The notes under the pieces: model-generated
The model's input: the letters and a program-made list of their open reading frames with translations, nothing else
Told to the model about the DNA's origin: nothing
Databases searched by the model: none
Origin: an uncultured Alphaproteobacteria bacterium
Lineage (GTDB): Bacteria > Pseudomonadota > Alphaproteobacteria > HIMB59 > GCA-002718135
Assembly (NCBI GenBank): GCA_902560675.1
Contig: CACEMP010000012.1
Span: forward strand, 1 to 41,758
Reading direction: 5' to 3'
DNA length: 41,758 bases
Part shown: piece after piece, positions 7,708-16,362 of the stretch
Layout: every line of letters begins with the position of its first letter
How positions within the stretch are numbered: the stretch's first letter is position 1
Program-made: the position numbers and the translations under genes

Positions 7708-8709
7708 CTAAACTTTTACCATAAATTCTAAAAATTCATTCACACATTTGTCCCAAGTTAATTTAAGAGTAAAATTTCTACAATCAACTCTTTTTACTTT
7801 AAGTGCTTTCTTAACTGATTGTAACAAGTCATTATCTAAAGTGTTAATCTTTTCATCTGTTAATACATCTATGGGCCCGGTTACTGGATATGCAGCAATT
7901 GGTGTTCCACTAGCCAATGCTTCAAGTATTACATTTCCTAAAGTGTCTGTTTTAGAAGGAAAGACAAATACATCTGCGTTTGCATAATATTTTGCTAGTT
8001 CATCTCCAGTTTTTACACCGACAAAATTTATTTCAGGATATTTATTAATATATTTTTGTAATTCGGGACCATCACCCACAACAGTTTTATTATAATTTCC
8101 TTTAAGTTTTAAAAATTCTTCAATATTTTTTTCAATTGCTACTCTACCAACATAAGTCAGTTGTCTATCTTTACTGTTTGTGTCTCTTTTATTTGGATTA
8201 AATAATTCTGTATCAACACCTCTATTCCAAACTACTAAATTTTTAAAATTATATTTTTTTAACTCATTTAGCATTGAAACTGATGGAACAAGAACTCTTT
8301 CTGAATCACTATGTAGTCTTCTTAATATGGAGTATGTAAATCTCTTTGGGATAAAAGCTCTTTGCTTAATGTAGTCAGGAAAACGGGTGTGAAAGGAAGA
8401 AGTGTATTGTAGTTTATTTTTAAGACAGTACTTACGACCAGCAAAACCTACCGGACCTTCAGTCATTATATGAACAATATCCGGATTAAATTCTTTAAAA
8501 AATTTTTCAGTAACTTTTTTAGTATTGTAAGAAATTTTTATTTCTTTATACCAAGGATAACTAAAATTATTAAACATCTCAGGATGTAATATTTTAATTT
8601 CAAAACCTTTTTTTTCTAGAATAGGTATAATGCTTTGAAATGTCGTAACTACGCCATTTACCTGAGGAACCCACGCATCACTAATTAACGCGATTTTTTT
8701 AGGCTGCAT
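7708..8709 (-). CDS. agt: GT4 glycosyltransferase of phosphate-stress lipid remodelling (Agt-like)
   Basis: This 333-residue GT4-family glycosyltransferase starts PKKIALISDAWVPQVNGVV, contains HIMTEGPVGFAGRKYCL and ends with the EX7E region PSKTDTLGNVILEALASGTPIAA. It has no export signal and would act at the cytoplasmic face of the inner membrane. In SAR11 and other marine bacteria a GT4 enzyme beside plcP glycosylates diacylglycerol to make glycolipids that replace phospholipids under phosphate limitation. I chose the ATG at 8709, where the family homology begins, over an in-frame TTG at 8736. Its start overlaps the plcP end by 11 bases, and AGAGG within the end of plcP lies right against the ATG, suggesting coupling. 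The sugar donor cannot be told. Confidence 0.87.
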   Translation of the reverse strand: MQPKKIALISDAWVPQVNGVVTTFQSIIPILEKKGFEIKILHPEMFNNFSYPWYKEIKISYNTKKVTEKFFKEFNPDIVHIMTEGPVGFAGRKYCLKNKLQYTSSFHTRFPDYIKQRAFIPKRFTYSILRRLHSDSERVLVPSVSMLNELKKYNFKNLVVWNRGVDTELFNPNKRDTNSKDRQLTYVGRVAIEKNIEEFLKLKGNYNKTVVGDGPELQKYINKYPEINFVGVKTGDELAKYYANADVFVFPSKTDTLGNVILEALASGTPIAAYPVTGPIDVLTDEKINTLDNDLLQSVKKALKVKRVDCRNFTLKLTWDKCVNEFLEFMVKV

Positions 8710-9511
8710 CCTCTTTAATTTTTCGTCTTTCTTCAAAAGAAATTAATTTTAATTTTTCTCTTTCTTCGGGCCAATTAAGAATAGATAAATTTCCAATTTC
8801 ATCTTCAACGAGTGCTGTGCAACTTTCAATCCAGTCACCATCATTACAATAGAGAACACCATTTAATTCCTTTATTTCAGGTCTATGTATATGCCCGCAC
8901 ACAACGACATCGGCATTTTCTCTTCTTGCCCTATCAGATACAGCAAACTCAAAATTACTAATAAAGTTTGTTGCATGCTTTGTTTTCTTTTTTAAATATT
9001 GAGACAGTGACCAGTAAGATAAACCCATCTTTCGTCGAATAAAATTAAATACATTATTTAACTTTAGTAAATATTCATAAAGTGCTGATCCCACTTTGGC
9101 TAACCATCTTGCATTAATGATCACAGCATCAAACTCATCTCCGTGTGTAATCAGTACTTTCCTTCCATCAGCTAATTGATGTGTATCTTCATTTTTGATT
9201 GAAATTTCTCCAAAGGAAAAATTTGTAAAATCTTTTAATACTTCATCATGATTTCCTGGGATAAGCACTACCTTAGTTCCATTTTTCGCTTTTTTTAAAA
9301 CTTTTTGAACCACATCATTATGTTCTTGAGGCCAATACATTTTCTTACGCATGCGCCATCCATCTACAATGTCGCCTACTAAAAATAAATATTCTGAATC
9401 TGTTTCTTCTAAGAATTCTAAAAGCATTTTGCTTTTACAACCACTGGTTCCTAGATGGGTATCCGAAATCCAAATTGTGCGGTAAAATTTTTTATTACTT
9501 TCAAATTTCAT
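8699..9511 (-). CDS. plcP: PlcP-type metallophosphoesterase (phospholipase C)
   Basis: This 270-residue calcineurin-like phosphoesterase has the metal-binding motifs in order: SDTHLG (Asp17, His19), LVGDIVDGW (Asp47), PGNHDE (Asn87, His88), ITHGDEFD and VVCGHIHRPE near residue 208. The LpxH family is the near relative, but this form (THLGTSGCKSKMLLEFL at the start) together with the adjacent GT4 gene is characteristic of PlcP. PlcP removes the phosphorylated head group from phospholipids to give diacylglycerol under phosphate starvation. It is the first gene of a three-gene operon. Its 86-bp divergent spacer with the SET gene shows no convincing Pho box. UDP-diacylglucosamine hydrolase activity is a less likely alternative. 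Confidence 0.88.
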   Translation of the reverse strand: MKFESNKKFYRTIWISDTHLGTSGCKSKMLLEFLEETDSEYLFLVGDIVDGWRMRKKMYWPQEHNDVVQKVLKKAKNGTKVVLIPGNHDEVLKDFTNFSFGEISIKNEDTHQLADGRKVLITHGDEFDAVIINARWLAKVGSALYEYLLKLNNVFNFIRRKMGLSYWSLSQYLKKKTKHATNFISNFEFAVSDRARRENADVVVCGHIHRPEIKELNGVLYCNDGDWIESCTALVEDEIGNLSILNWPEEREKLKLISFEERRKIKEDAA

Positions 9512-9597
9512 TAATTAAAGATATGTTCTTATACATAAAAGTATCATTTTATAATACAATTTATTATTATATGTGTGTATTGTATAAAAATAACAGT

Positions 9598-10098
9598 ATG
9601 ACGCAGAAAATTTGGTTTAAAAAAAAATCACCCCTTCACGGTTCTGGATTATTTGCAAAAACTAATATTAAAAAAGGCCAGAAAATAATCCAATATATTG
9701 GTGATAAAGTTACTAAAAGAGAGGGTGACAAAAGAGCAGATAAACAAATCCGTAAAGCAAAAAAAGATAAAAATAATGGCATGGTCTATGTTTTTGAACT
9801 AAACAAGCGATACGACATTGACGGTGATGTTGATTATAATTTTGCAAAATTTATTAATCACTCATGTAATCCTAATTGTGAAGTAGACATCATAGATAAT
9901 GAAATTTGGATTTCTTCCATTAAACGAATAAAAAAAGGTGCCGAACTTTTTTATAACTATGGTTATCCTTTTGATACAGATTTTGTGGATCACATTTGTA
10001 AGTGTGGTTCTAGAAATTGTGTTGGTTATATTTTAAGTGATAATGATTGGCCTAAACTAAAAAAATATGAAAAAAAAACTAAGACTAAGTCTAAGTAA
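9598..10098 (+). CDS. SET-domain protein methyltransferase with post-SET motif
   Basis: This 166-residue protein consists of little more than a SET domain: GSGLFAKTNIKKGQKIIQYIG (residues 15-35 region), then FINHSCNPNCEVD (85-97) with the pseudoknot motif NHSC, and ELFYNYGYPF (116-125). A cysteine-rich post-SET segment CKCGSRNC (134-141) follows and would bind zinc with Cys90. All key residues of an active lysine methyltransferase appear present. I chose the ATG at 9598 because homology begins a few residues later; the frame is open upstream but unlike the family. Its end overlaps phoR by 32 bases. Bacterial SET proteins are often thought acquired from eukaryotes. The target is unknown; nucleoid or ribosomal proteins are guesses. 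Confidence 0.88.
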   Translation: MTQKIWFKKKSPLHGSGLFAKTNIKKGQKIIQYIGDKVTKREGDKRADKQIRKAKKDKNNGMVYVFELNKRYDIDGDVDYNFAKFINHSCNPNCEVDIIDNEIWISSIKRIKKGAELFYNYGYPFDTDFVDHICKCGSRNCVGYILSDNDWPKLKKYEKKTKTKSK

Positions 10099-11119
10099 GA
10101 TACCTTCGATTATTATTGCAATTGATACAAATAAGGAAATAATTTTTTACAATAATGCAGCTAAACAAAAATTTTTATTTATCGATGAAGGAAGAGATCT
10201 CAATAATATTATTAGATCAACAGAGTTAAATACTTTTATTGATAAAGCCTTTAGGGAGAAAAAAGATTTTAAGTTTGAATTCACCCCATCTAATTTTAGT
10301 GATATGTATTTTATTGCTGACTTAATATTTGTTGAAAAAGATTATGAAGAATTATTAATATCACTAAATGATCAAAGTCTTCTTAAAAACTACGAACAAA
10401 TGCGAACAGATTTTGTGGCTAATGTAAGCCATGAATTGAGAACTCCTCTTTCCTCAATTCTAGGCTATGTTGAAACAATTAAAAATTCACTCAATGAAGA
10501 TAAGACCAATGACAAAACGGTTGGTAAATTTTTAGACACAATGGAAGATCAGGCTTGGCGTATGACTAGACTAGTCGAAGATTTATTATTACTAAGTAAA
10601 TATGAGACTGAAGATAAACCTATAGAATTTCAAGAAGCGAATATAAGGCAATTAATTGAAGGCGTAGTAGATAATTTACAAAACAAGTTAATGGCCAAAA
10701 AAATTGAAGTTCAAATCAAGGATGATTTTGATAAGTCTACAATATCAGCAAACAAAGATGCTTTGATCCAAGTTTTTTTAAATCTAACTGATAATGCAAT
10801 TAAATATAGCAGAGAAAATTCTACTATTGAAATTGAGCTTGAGAGTGTAATTGATGACAATACCACCTTTTGCCAAATAAGTTTTATAGATAAGGGAGAA
10901 GGCATATCGAAAGAGCATTTAACTAGACTTACTGAAAGATTTTATAGAGTAGATAAAAATAGATCTCGAAATCAAGGCGGTACGGGTTTGGGTTTATCTA
11001 TTGTTAAACATATAACTAATAGGCATAATGGTAAATTATCGATAAAAAGCAAGGTAGATAAGGGTTCAACATTTACTATTTCTTTACCAGTATTTCAGCA
11101 AACTGTAATAAATACTTAA
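10067..11119 (+). CDS. phoR: Phosphate-sensing histidine kinase, soluble PhoR-like
   Basis: This 350-residue kinase has a PAS-like domain (about residues 10-100), a HisKA domain with FVANVSHELRTPLSSILGYVE (phosphorylated His122), and an ATPase domain with the N box LTDNAIKYS, DKGEGIS and GGTGLGLSIVKHI. It resembles PhoR, and its position directly before pst-phoU-phoB supports this. There is no hydrophobic membrane segment at the N terminus, whereas E. coli PhoR is membrane-anchored. Signalling from the transporter would therefore depend on PhoU or direct contact. The ATG lies within the end of the SET gene (32-base overlap), so the two are coupled. The partner response regulator is PhoB at 16385-17068. 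Confidence 0.9.
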   Translation: MKKKLRLSLSKIPSIIIAIDTNKEIIFYNNAAKQKFLFIDEGRDLNNIIRSTELNTFIDKAFREKKDFKFEFTPSNFSDMYFIADLIFVEKDYEELLISLNDQSLLKNYEQMRTDFVANVSHELRTPLSSILGYVETIKNSLNEDKTNDKTVGKFLDTMEDQAWRMTRLVEDLLLLSKYETEDKPIEFQEANIRQLIEGVVDNLQNKLMAKKIEVQIKDDFDKSTISANKDALIQVFLNLTDNAIKYSRENSTIEIELESVIDDNTTFCQISFIDKGEGISKEHLTRLTERFYRVDKNRSRNQGGTGLGLSIVKHITNRHNGKLSIKSKVDKGSTFTISLPVFQQTVINT

Positions 11120-11162
11120 TATATATTCTGTAAGGACAACCTTATTTTAAATGAGGCTTAAT

Positions 11163-12158
11163 ATGAAAAATGTAATCAAATTAATTGCTGTCCTTGCTTT
11201 ATTTGGAACTACTTCAGTTTCAGCAAGAGACTATATTTCAATTGTAGGATCTTCTACAGTTTATCCTTTCGCTACTTTAGTTGCTGAAAAAATGGCATCA
11301 GAAGGAATGAAAGCACCCGTAATTGAATCAACTGGTTCTGGTGGAGGACACAAATTATTTTGTGCAGGTGTTGGAGTTGAACATCCAGATATCACTAACT
11401 CTTCAAGAGCACAAAAAGATAAAGAATTCAAACTTTGCCAAGATGGTGGTGTAACTGATATCATCGAAGTTAGAGTTGGTAATGATGGTATAGCTTTTGC
11501 ATACGCTGCAGATTATGAATGGAAATATACTAACGGTGCTACAATGAAAGGTGGCATTGATTTAACTAAAGAAGAAATCTGGCAGGCAATGGCTAGAGAT
11601 AATGCAAATGCTCCAACAACTTGGTATGAAATAGATAAAAGATTACCAAAAGTTGAAATTTCTATCATGGCACCTCCTCCAACTTCTGGAACAAGAGATG
11701 CATTTGACTCACTTGTAATGAAAAAGGGTTGTGTTAAAGATATGTTAGTTGCTGACGGTGATTGTCAAGCGTATCGTGAAGATGGCCATGTTATTGAAGG
11801 TGGTGAAAATGATGAACTGTATGTTGAGCATATAACTAAAGAACAAGGTGCATTCGGTATCTTTGGTTATAGTTTTGTATCTAATAATTCTGATAAAGTT
11901 AAAGCGTCAATGATTAACGGTGTTGAAATCTCTATGGAAGGTATCCAAGATTATTCATATCCAATAGCAAGACCTTTATTCTTCTACATTAAAAAAGCAC
12001 ACATTGGTGTTATTCCTGGTTTAATGGATTATGTTAATGAGTTTGTAAGTGAAGAAGCAACAGAAGGTTACTTACTAGATGCTGGACTTGTTCAACTAAG
12101 TCCTGAGGATAGAGCAACTGTTCTTGATGCTATTTCTAATCAAACAAATTATAAATAA
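11163..12158 (+). CDS. pstS: Periplasmic phosphate-binding protein PstS
   Basis: This phosphate-binding component of the high-affinity Pst ABC transporter has 331 residues from the ATG at 11163. That start is preferred over an ATG 12 bases upstream because GAGG (11154-11157) then lies at the right distance and a standard signal peptide results (MKNVIKLIAVLALFGTTSVSA, cut before RDY). Ligand-binding motifs are visible: VGSSTVYPF, ESTGSGGGHKLFC and PPTSGTRDAF. It follows phoR by 43 bases, and a strong terminator separates it from pstC. That arrangement lets the binding protein be made in excess of the membrane subunits. Confidence 0.96.
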   Translation: MKNVIKLIAVLALFGTTSVSARDYISIVGSSTVYPFATLVAEKMASEGMKAPVIESTGSGGGHKLFCAGVGVEHPDITNSSRAQKDKEFKLCQDGGVTDIIEVRVGNDGIAFAYAADYEWKYTNGATMKGGIDLTKEEIWQAMARDNANAPTTWYEIDKRLPKVEISIMAPPPTSGTRDAFDSLVMKKGCVKDMLVADGDCQAYREDGHVIEGGENDELYVEHITKEQGAFGIFGYSFVSNNSDKVKASMINGVEISMEGIQDYSYPIARPLFFYIKKAHIGVIPGLMDYVNEFVSEEATEGYLLDAGLVQLSPEDRATVLDAISNQTNYK

Positions 12159-12180
12159 AAATCTTAAATTTTTATAAAAT

Positions 12181-12206
12181 GGGGGCATACAAGCCCCCTT
12201 TTTTTT
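12181..12206 (+). terminator. Rho-independent terminator between pstS and pstC
   Basis: The perfect six-base stem GGGGGC/GCCCCC (12181-12186 and 12193-12198) with a six-base loop is followed by eight T (12199-12206). It starts 22 bases after the pstS stop, and pstC begins 15 bases past the T-run. Partial read-through would lower pstCAB relative to pstS. The G-run is striking in such A+T-rich DNA. Confidence 0.9.
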
Positions 12207-12221
12207 AATACTAAGTTATAA

Positions 12222-13595
12222 ATGTTTTTTTGGTCTTTAGTTTTAATTGCAGTCGGAATTTTCTCATCCTTTATATACGGAAGATCAAGAATTAAATTAA
12301 ATTCTAAAAAACAAGGTACGAAAAGCAAATCTCTTCCCAATTATTACGCACAATACGTTTTAATGTGGTGTTTGTTTCCTGCACTAATTGTTTATTTTTC
12401 ATGGGCTATTTTTCAAGAACAGATTATTCAAAACATAGTTATTAGTAACTTTGAATTTATTGAGGGCGCAGTTTACAACGAAGGATTATTGTTAGCAGAG
12501 ATTAGAAATGTTGCTAATAACCCTTCTTTTGCTGATGGTAAATCTATAGAAATAATTAATGCTGCATCTCATTATTCTTCCTTAAGACAAATAAGTCAAA
12601 TATCTTTTTATACTTCAATAATCATTATAATGTTACTTGGAGCCTTATACGCTTCACAAAAATTAAAACCAGAATTTCATGCTCAACATACAATTGAAAA
12701 ATATATTCAATATGTACTTATATTTTGTTCATCTGTTGCTATTTTCACTACAATAGGAATAGTTTTTTCACTAATATTTGAAAGCCTTCGCTTTTTTGCA
12801 GAAGTATCAATATTTGAATTTTTATTTAGTACTGAGTGGTATCCTTTTATTCCAATTAGAGAAGGTCAAACAGCTGCAGAGGGATCCTTTGGTGCAGTAC
12901 CAATATTTGCTGGAACATTTTTAGTAATGGTAGTAGCCATGTGTGTTGCGGTACCTCTTGGATTATTAACAGCAATTTATTTAGCAGAATACGCAAGTCA
13001 AAGAGTTAGAAAAATAGTTAAACCTCTTCTCGAAATTTTGGCAGGAATACCAACAATAGTCTACGGGTTCTTTGCTTTTGTTAGTGTTGCACCTTTCGTT
13101 AAAGCATTTGGACAATCAATTGGAATTGATGCTTCACCAACAAGCGCCCTTGCAGCCGGCATGGTAATGGGGGTTATGATTATTCCTTTTATTTCTTCTT
13201 TATCTGATGATGTAATAAACTCTGTCCCACAAAGTCTAAGGGAAGCATCTCTTGGTATTGGCGCTAATAAAGCAGAAACTATTAAAAAAGTAATTTTACC
13301 AGCAGCTTTACCTGGAATTGTTGGAGCATTTTTATTAGCAATATCCAGAGCGATAGGGGAGACTATGATTGTTGTAGTTGCAGCAGGCACAGCCCCCAAT
13401 CTTACGGGCAATCCTTTTGAAAATGTAACAACAGTTACAGTTCAAATTGTTGTGGCCTTAATAGGTGATCAAGAATTTGATAACCCAAGAACATTATCAG
13501 CATTTGCTTTAGGATTAGTTTTATTTGTTATTACATTATTTCTTAACATTATAGCTCTACAAATAGTAAAGAGATACAGGGAGCGTTATGAATAA
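12222..13595 (+). CDS. pstC: Phosphate ABC transporter permease PstC (long form)
   Basis: This 457-residue inner-membrane permease is about 140 residues longer than E. coli PstC. The N-terminal third holds extra hydrophobic segments (residues 1-20, about 45-65, 125-145) and a soluble loop rich in Asn and Glu. The permease core begins around residue 165. It includes GSFGAVPIFAGTFLVMVVAM, AIYLAEYAS, AGIPTIVYGFFAF and the EAA-type coupling loop SLREASLGIGANKAETIKKVILPAALPG (around 338-366). Long PstC forms are normal in Alphaproteobacteria. It overlaps pstA by eight bases. It is transcribed from pstS by read-through of the terminator or from its own promoter, which I cannot point to. Confidence 0.94.
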   Translation: MFFWSLVLIAVGIFSSFIYGRSRIKLNSKKQGTKSKSLPNYYAQYVLMWCLFPALIVYFSWAIFQEQIIQNIVISNFEFIEGAVYNEGLLLAEIRNVANNPSFADGKSIEIINAASHYSSLRQISQISFYTSIIIIMLLGALYASQKLKPEFHAQHTIEKYIQYVLIFCSSVAIFTTIGIVFSLIFESLRFFAEVSIFEFLFSTEWYPFIPIREGQTAAEGSFGAVPIFAGTFLVMVVAMCVAVPLGLLTAIYLAEYASQRVRKIVKPLLEILAGIPTIVYGFFAFVSVAPFVKAFGQSIGIDASPTSALAAGMVMGVMIIPFISSLSDDVINSVPQSLREASLGIGANKAETIKKVILPAALPGIVGAFLLAISRAIGETMIVVVAAGTAPNLTGNPFENVTTVTVQIVVALIGDQEFDNPRTLSAFALGLVLFVITLFLNIIALQIVKRYRERYE

Positions 13596-14868
13596 CTCTA
13601 TTGCTAAAGAAAAAATTATTTCTTTGAGAAAAAAGAGAAGTTTAGAAGATATGCGATTTAAGTATTACGGCTTCACAGCTATGTGTTTATCTTTAGCAGT
13701 TTTAGTTTTTCTTTTGTATACAATATTTTCTAAAGGATACACTGCTTTTCAAAAAACAATTGTTCTCCTAGAAGTTGATTATAATCAAGAGGTTTTAAAA
13801 CTAACACCTGACTCTTCAGATGAAGATATGGAAAAAGGAAAATTTTTTAGAGTTAAAAAACAGGCTATTGAAAATTTTTTCCCTGATCTCTCAAAATCAG
13901 ATATTAAATTAGTAAAAAAATTATTTTCTATAAATGTAGATAAGGAAATTAAAGACTACTTCTTAGATAATCCTGAAGTTATTAATACTAAGCAACAAAT
14001 TTGGGTAACTGCCCATAGTGATGTGGATCAACTATTAAAAGGTAATTCAAGAAGGGATGTGCCAGAAGATAGAAGAAAATTAAATGATATTCAATTAAGT
14101 TATGTTGATCAATTAGTTGAAGAAAATAGAGTTAAACAAGTTTTTAATAATTTCTTTTTTACTAAAGCAGATTCAAGGCATCCTGAAATTGCTGGTGTAG
14201 CTGGTTCATTTATGGGATCATTATTTACTCTTTTTACTGTTTTTATTTTATCTTTTCCAATTGCTATAGGAGCGTCTGTTTATCTTGAGGAATTTGCTCC
14301 AAAAAATAGAATAACTGAATTAATAGAAGTAAATATTTCAAATCTAGCAGCAGTCCCATCAATAGTTTTTGGACTACTTGGGTTGGGGGTATTGCTTAAT
14401 GTTTTTGGTCTTCCAAGGAGTACACCGTTAGTTGGAGGGTCCGTATTAGCCTTAATGACGTTACCAACCATTATCATTGCCTGTCGAGCTTCATTGAAAG
14501 CTGTTCCTCCTTCAATTAAAGAAGGAGCACTTGCAGTTGGAGCAACAAAAACACAAGCGGTATTTCATCATGTCGTACCCCTTGCACTACCAGGGACTTT
14601 AACAGGGACTATTATTGGATTAGCACAAGCATTAGGAGAAACAGCACCACTAATAATGATTGGCATGATTGCATTTATTCCTAATATTCCAACTGGTTTA
14701 ACAGAACCTTCAGCAGCACTACCTGTTCAAATATATCTTTGGGTGGAAAGTGCAGAAAGAGGTTTTCAAGAAAAATCAGCTGCAGCCATAATGGTAATTT
14801 TAATATTTTTGTTTATGATGAATGCCATTGCAGTGTTCTTAAGAAATAGATTTGAAAGGAAGTGGTAA
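13588..14868 (+). CDS. pstA: Phosphate ABC transporter permease PstA (long form)
   Basis: This 426-residue second permease subunit has one N-terminal membrane helix (about residues 28-50), then a roughly 150-residue charged domain typical of alphaproteobacterial PstA (DUF3333-like, from memory). The permease domain starts near residue 205 with GVAGSFMGSLFTLFTVFILSF. Core motifs: IGASVYLEEFAP, LAAVPSIVFGLLGLG and the coupling loop SIKEGALAVGATKTQAVFHHVVPLALPG. The ABC subunit gene starts three bases after its stop. The function of the extra domain is unknown; it is predicted to sit in the periplasm. Confidence 0.94.
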   Translation: MNNSIAKEKIISLRKKRSLEDMRFKYYGFTAMCLSLAVLVFLLYTIFSKGYTAFQKTIVLLEVDYNQEVLKLTPDSSDEDMEKGKFFRVKKQAIENFFPDLSKSDIKLVKKLFSINVDKEIKDYFLDNPEVINTKQQIWVTAHSDVDQLLKGNSRRDVPEDRRKLNDIQLSYVDQLVEENRVKQVFNNFFFTKADSRHPEIAGVAGSFMGSLFTLFTVFILSFPIAIGASVYLEEFAPKNRITELIEVNISNLAAVPSIVFGLLGLGVLLNVFGLPRSTPLVGGSVLALMTLPTIIIACRASLKAVPPSIKEGALAVGATKTQAVFHHVVPLALPGTLTGTIIGLAQALGETAPLIMIGMIAFIPNIPTGLTEPSAALPVQIYLWVESAERGFQEKSAAAIMVILIFLFMMNAIAVFLRNRFERKW

Positions 14869-14871
14869 AAC

Positions 14872-15633
14872 ATGAGTAACTCTAAAATATTGGCAAATGG
14901 TGTAGATGTATATTATGGATCCAAACAAGCCCTTTTTGGAATCTCAATGGATATCAAGGAGAAAGAAGTTACGGCATTAATCGGTCCTTCAGGATGTGGT
15001 AAATCAACTTTCTTAAGATGTATAAACAGAATGAATGATTTAATTGAAATATGTAAAGTATCGGGATCAATAAAAGTAGATAACGAAGAAATTATTAGTG
15101 AAAAAACCGATGTTGTAAGTCTAAGATCTAAAATTGGAATGGTATTTCAAAAACCAAATCCTTTTCCTAAATCTATTTTTGATAATGTTGCTTATGGCCC
15201 AACTATACATGGTTTAGTTGACTCAAAAAATGAATTAGAAGAAATTGTACATTCATCATTAAAAAAGGCAGGTCTATTTGATGAAGTAAAAGATCGATTA
15301 AATGAACCTGGAACAAGTTTATCAGGCGGTCAACAACAACGATTATGTATTGCAAGAGCAATTGCTGTTAATCCTGAAATAATCCTAATGGATGAACCTT
15401 GCTCTGCTTTAGATCCAATAGCAACTGCTATTATAGAAGAATTAATTGATGAGTTAAGATTAAACTATACAATTATTATAGTAACTCATTCTATGCAACA
15501 GGCAGCCAGGGTTTCGCAGAAAACATGTTTCTTCCATTTAGGAGAATTAATAGAAACGGGTGAGACAAACAAAATTTTTACAAATCCTGATAATACAAAA
15601 ACACAGGATTACATTACAGGGAGATTTGGATAA
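14872..15633 (+). CDS. pstB: Phosphate ABC transporter ATP-binding protein PstB
   Basis: This 253-residue ABC ATPase powers phosphate import. Walker [10 protein letters not shown] (residues 38-46), the PstB-specific Q-loop [19 protein letters not shown] (about 92-110), the signature LSGGQQQR, Walker [14 protein letters not shown] and the switch His in [13 protein letters not shown] are all intact. The FQKPNPFP sequence distinguishes PstB from other ABC ATPases. The stop codon TAA shares one base with the phoU ATG (TAATG at 15631-15635), so the two are translationally coupled. Confidence 0.97.
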   Translation: MSNSKILANGVDVYYGSKQALFGISMDIKEKEVTALIGPSGCGKSTFLRCINRMNDLIEICKVSGSIKVDNEEIISEKTDVVSLRSKIGMVFQKPNPFPKSIFDNVAYGPTIHGLVDSKNELEEIVHSSLKKAGLFDEVKDRLNEPGTSLSGGQQQRLCIARAIAVNPEIILMDEPCSALDPIATAIIEELIDELRLNYTIIIVTHSMQQAARVSQKTCFFHLGELIETGETNKIFTNPDNTKTQDYITGRFG

Positions 15634-16343
15634 TGAAACAAGAAGGACACATTGTAAAATCATATGATGAAGAAATTAGAGACATTAAAAATAATATTGT
15701 TGATATGGGCAGTTTAGTTGAAAATCAACTAAAAGACTCACTTCAATGTTTAAAGGATAAAGATACAGAATTTGCCGAAAAAATTATAGAAAACGATAAT
15801 GTAATTGATAAAGCATATAATACTCTTGATCAAAGCTTAGTTGAAATACTTGGCAAAAGACAACCGATGGCTGCAGACTTACGAACAATCTTTTCGGCAA
15901 TTAAAATTAATAAAGATTTAGAAAGAATAGGAGATCATGCAACAAATATTGCCAAAAGAGTTGCAGTAGCAGAAATAGTTTTACCAGAAAAACCTTCGAG
16001 AGATATTATTAATATGGGTGCACAAGTAAATATAATGATTAGTGAAGTAATAAAAGCTTTTTTAGAATTTTCAGATCAAGCCGCAAAAAAAGTTTGGTTA
16101 ATGGATAGACAAATTGATGAAGAATATCTTGGAATATTAAGACAACTATTAACCTACATGATGGAAGAACCAAAAAGAATCACAGCATGTACAAGTCTTT
16201 TATATATGGTTAAAGACCTAGAGCGAATTGGTGATTATGTACAAAATATAGCTGAAGATATTTATTATGCAGTTTCTGGTGAGCCCCTATTTGATGGTAA
16301 TCCAGACCCAACCTGGGAAGCAATTCTTCCAAAGAAAAAATAA
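15633..16343 (+). CDS. phoU: Phosphate signalling regulator PhoU
   Basis: This 236-residue helical protein has the two repeated PhoU three-helix bundles. Characteristic motifs: RQPMAADLRTIFSAIKINKDLERIGDHATNIAKR (around residues 76-109) and, in the second half, RITACTSLLYMVKDLERIGDYVQNIAEDIYY (around 184-215). The repeated ERIGD segments form the metal-binding sites. PhoU links the transport state of PstSCAB to PhoR, keeping the kinase off when phosphate is plentiful. This link matters more here because PhoR has no membrane anchor. A Pho-box-like repeat immediately follows the gene, before phoB. Confidence 0.95.
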   Translation: MKQEGHIVKSYDEEIRDIKNNIVDMGSLVENQLKDSLQCLKDKDTEFAEKIIENDNVIDKAYNTLDQSLVEILGKRQPMAADLRTIFSAIKINKDLERIGDHATNIAKRVAVAEIVLPEKPSRDIINMGAQVNIMISEVIKAFLEFSDQAAKKVWLMDRQIDEEYLGILRQLLTYMMEEPKRITACTSLLYMVKDLERIGDYVQNIAEDIYYAVSGEPLFDGNPDPTWEAILPKKK

Positions 16344-16344
16344 A

Positions 16345-16362
16345 TTGTAATAGAATTGTAAC
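16345..16362 (+). promoter_or_regulatory. Candidate Pho box before phoB
   Basis: The sequence TTGTAATAGAATTGTAAC contains two copies of TTGTAA (16345-16350 and 16356-16361) spaced exactly 11 bases, the geometry of PhoB half-sites. It occupies most of the 41-bp gap between phoU and phoB. A T+A-rich -10 candidate, TTTAAT (16368-16373), lies at a suitable distance. It suggests autoregulation of phoB apart from the pst operon. The core differs from the E. coli TGTCA consensus. Confidence 0.6.

Noticed and set aside
8710-8736. TTG at 8736 as start of the glycosyltransferase
   Set aside because: It adds nine charged residues not typical of the family; the ATG at 8709 begins right at the conserved first strand.
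9512-9597. A Pho box in the plcP/SET divergent spacer
   Set aside because: TGTAT- and TGATA-like words occur, but none repeat at 11-bp spacing with a shared core on either strand.
9475-9597. Longer SET protein starting at 9475
   Set aside because: It would run into plcP on the other strand, and the extra residues are not SET-like.
11103-11133. Two CTGTAA words before pstS as a Pho box
   Set aside because: They are 25 bases apart, which is not a multiple of 11, and the first lies inside phoR.
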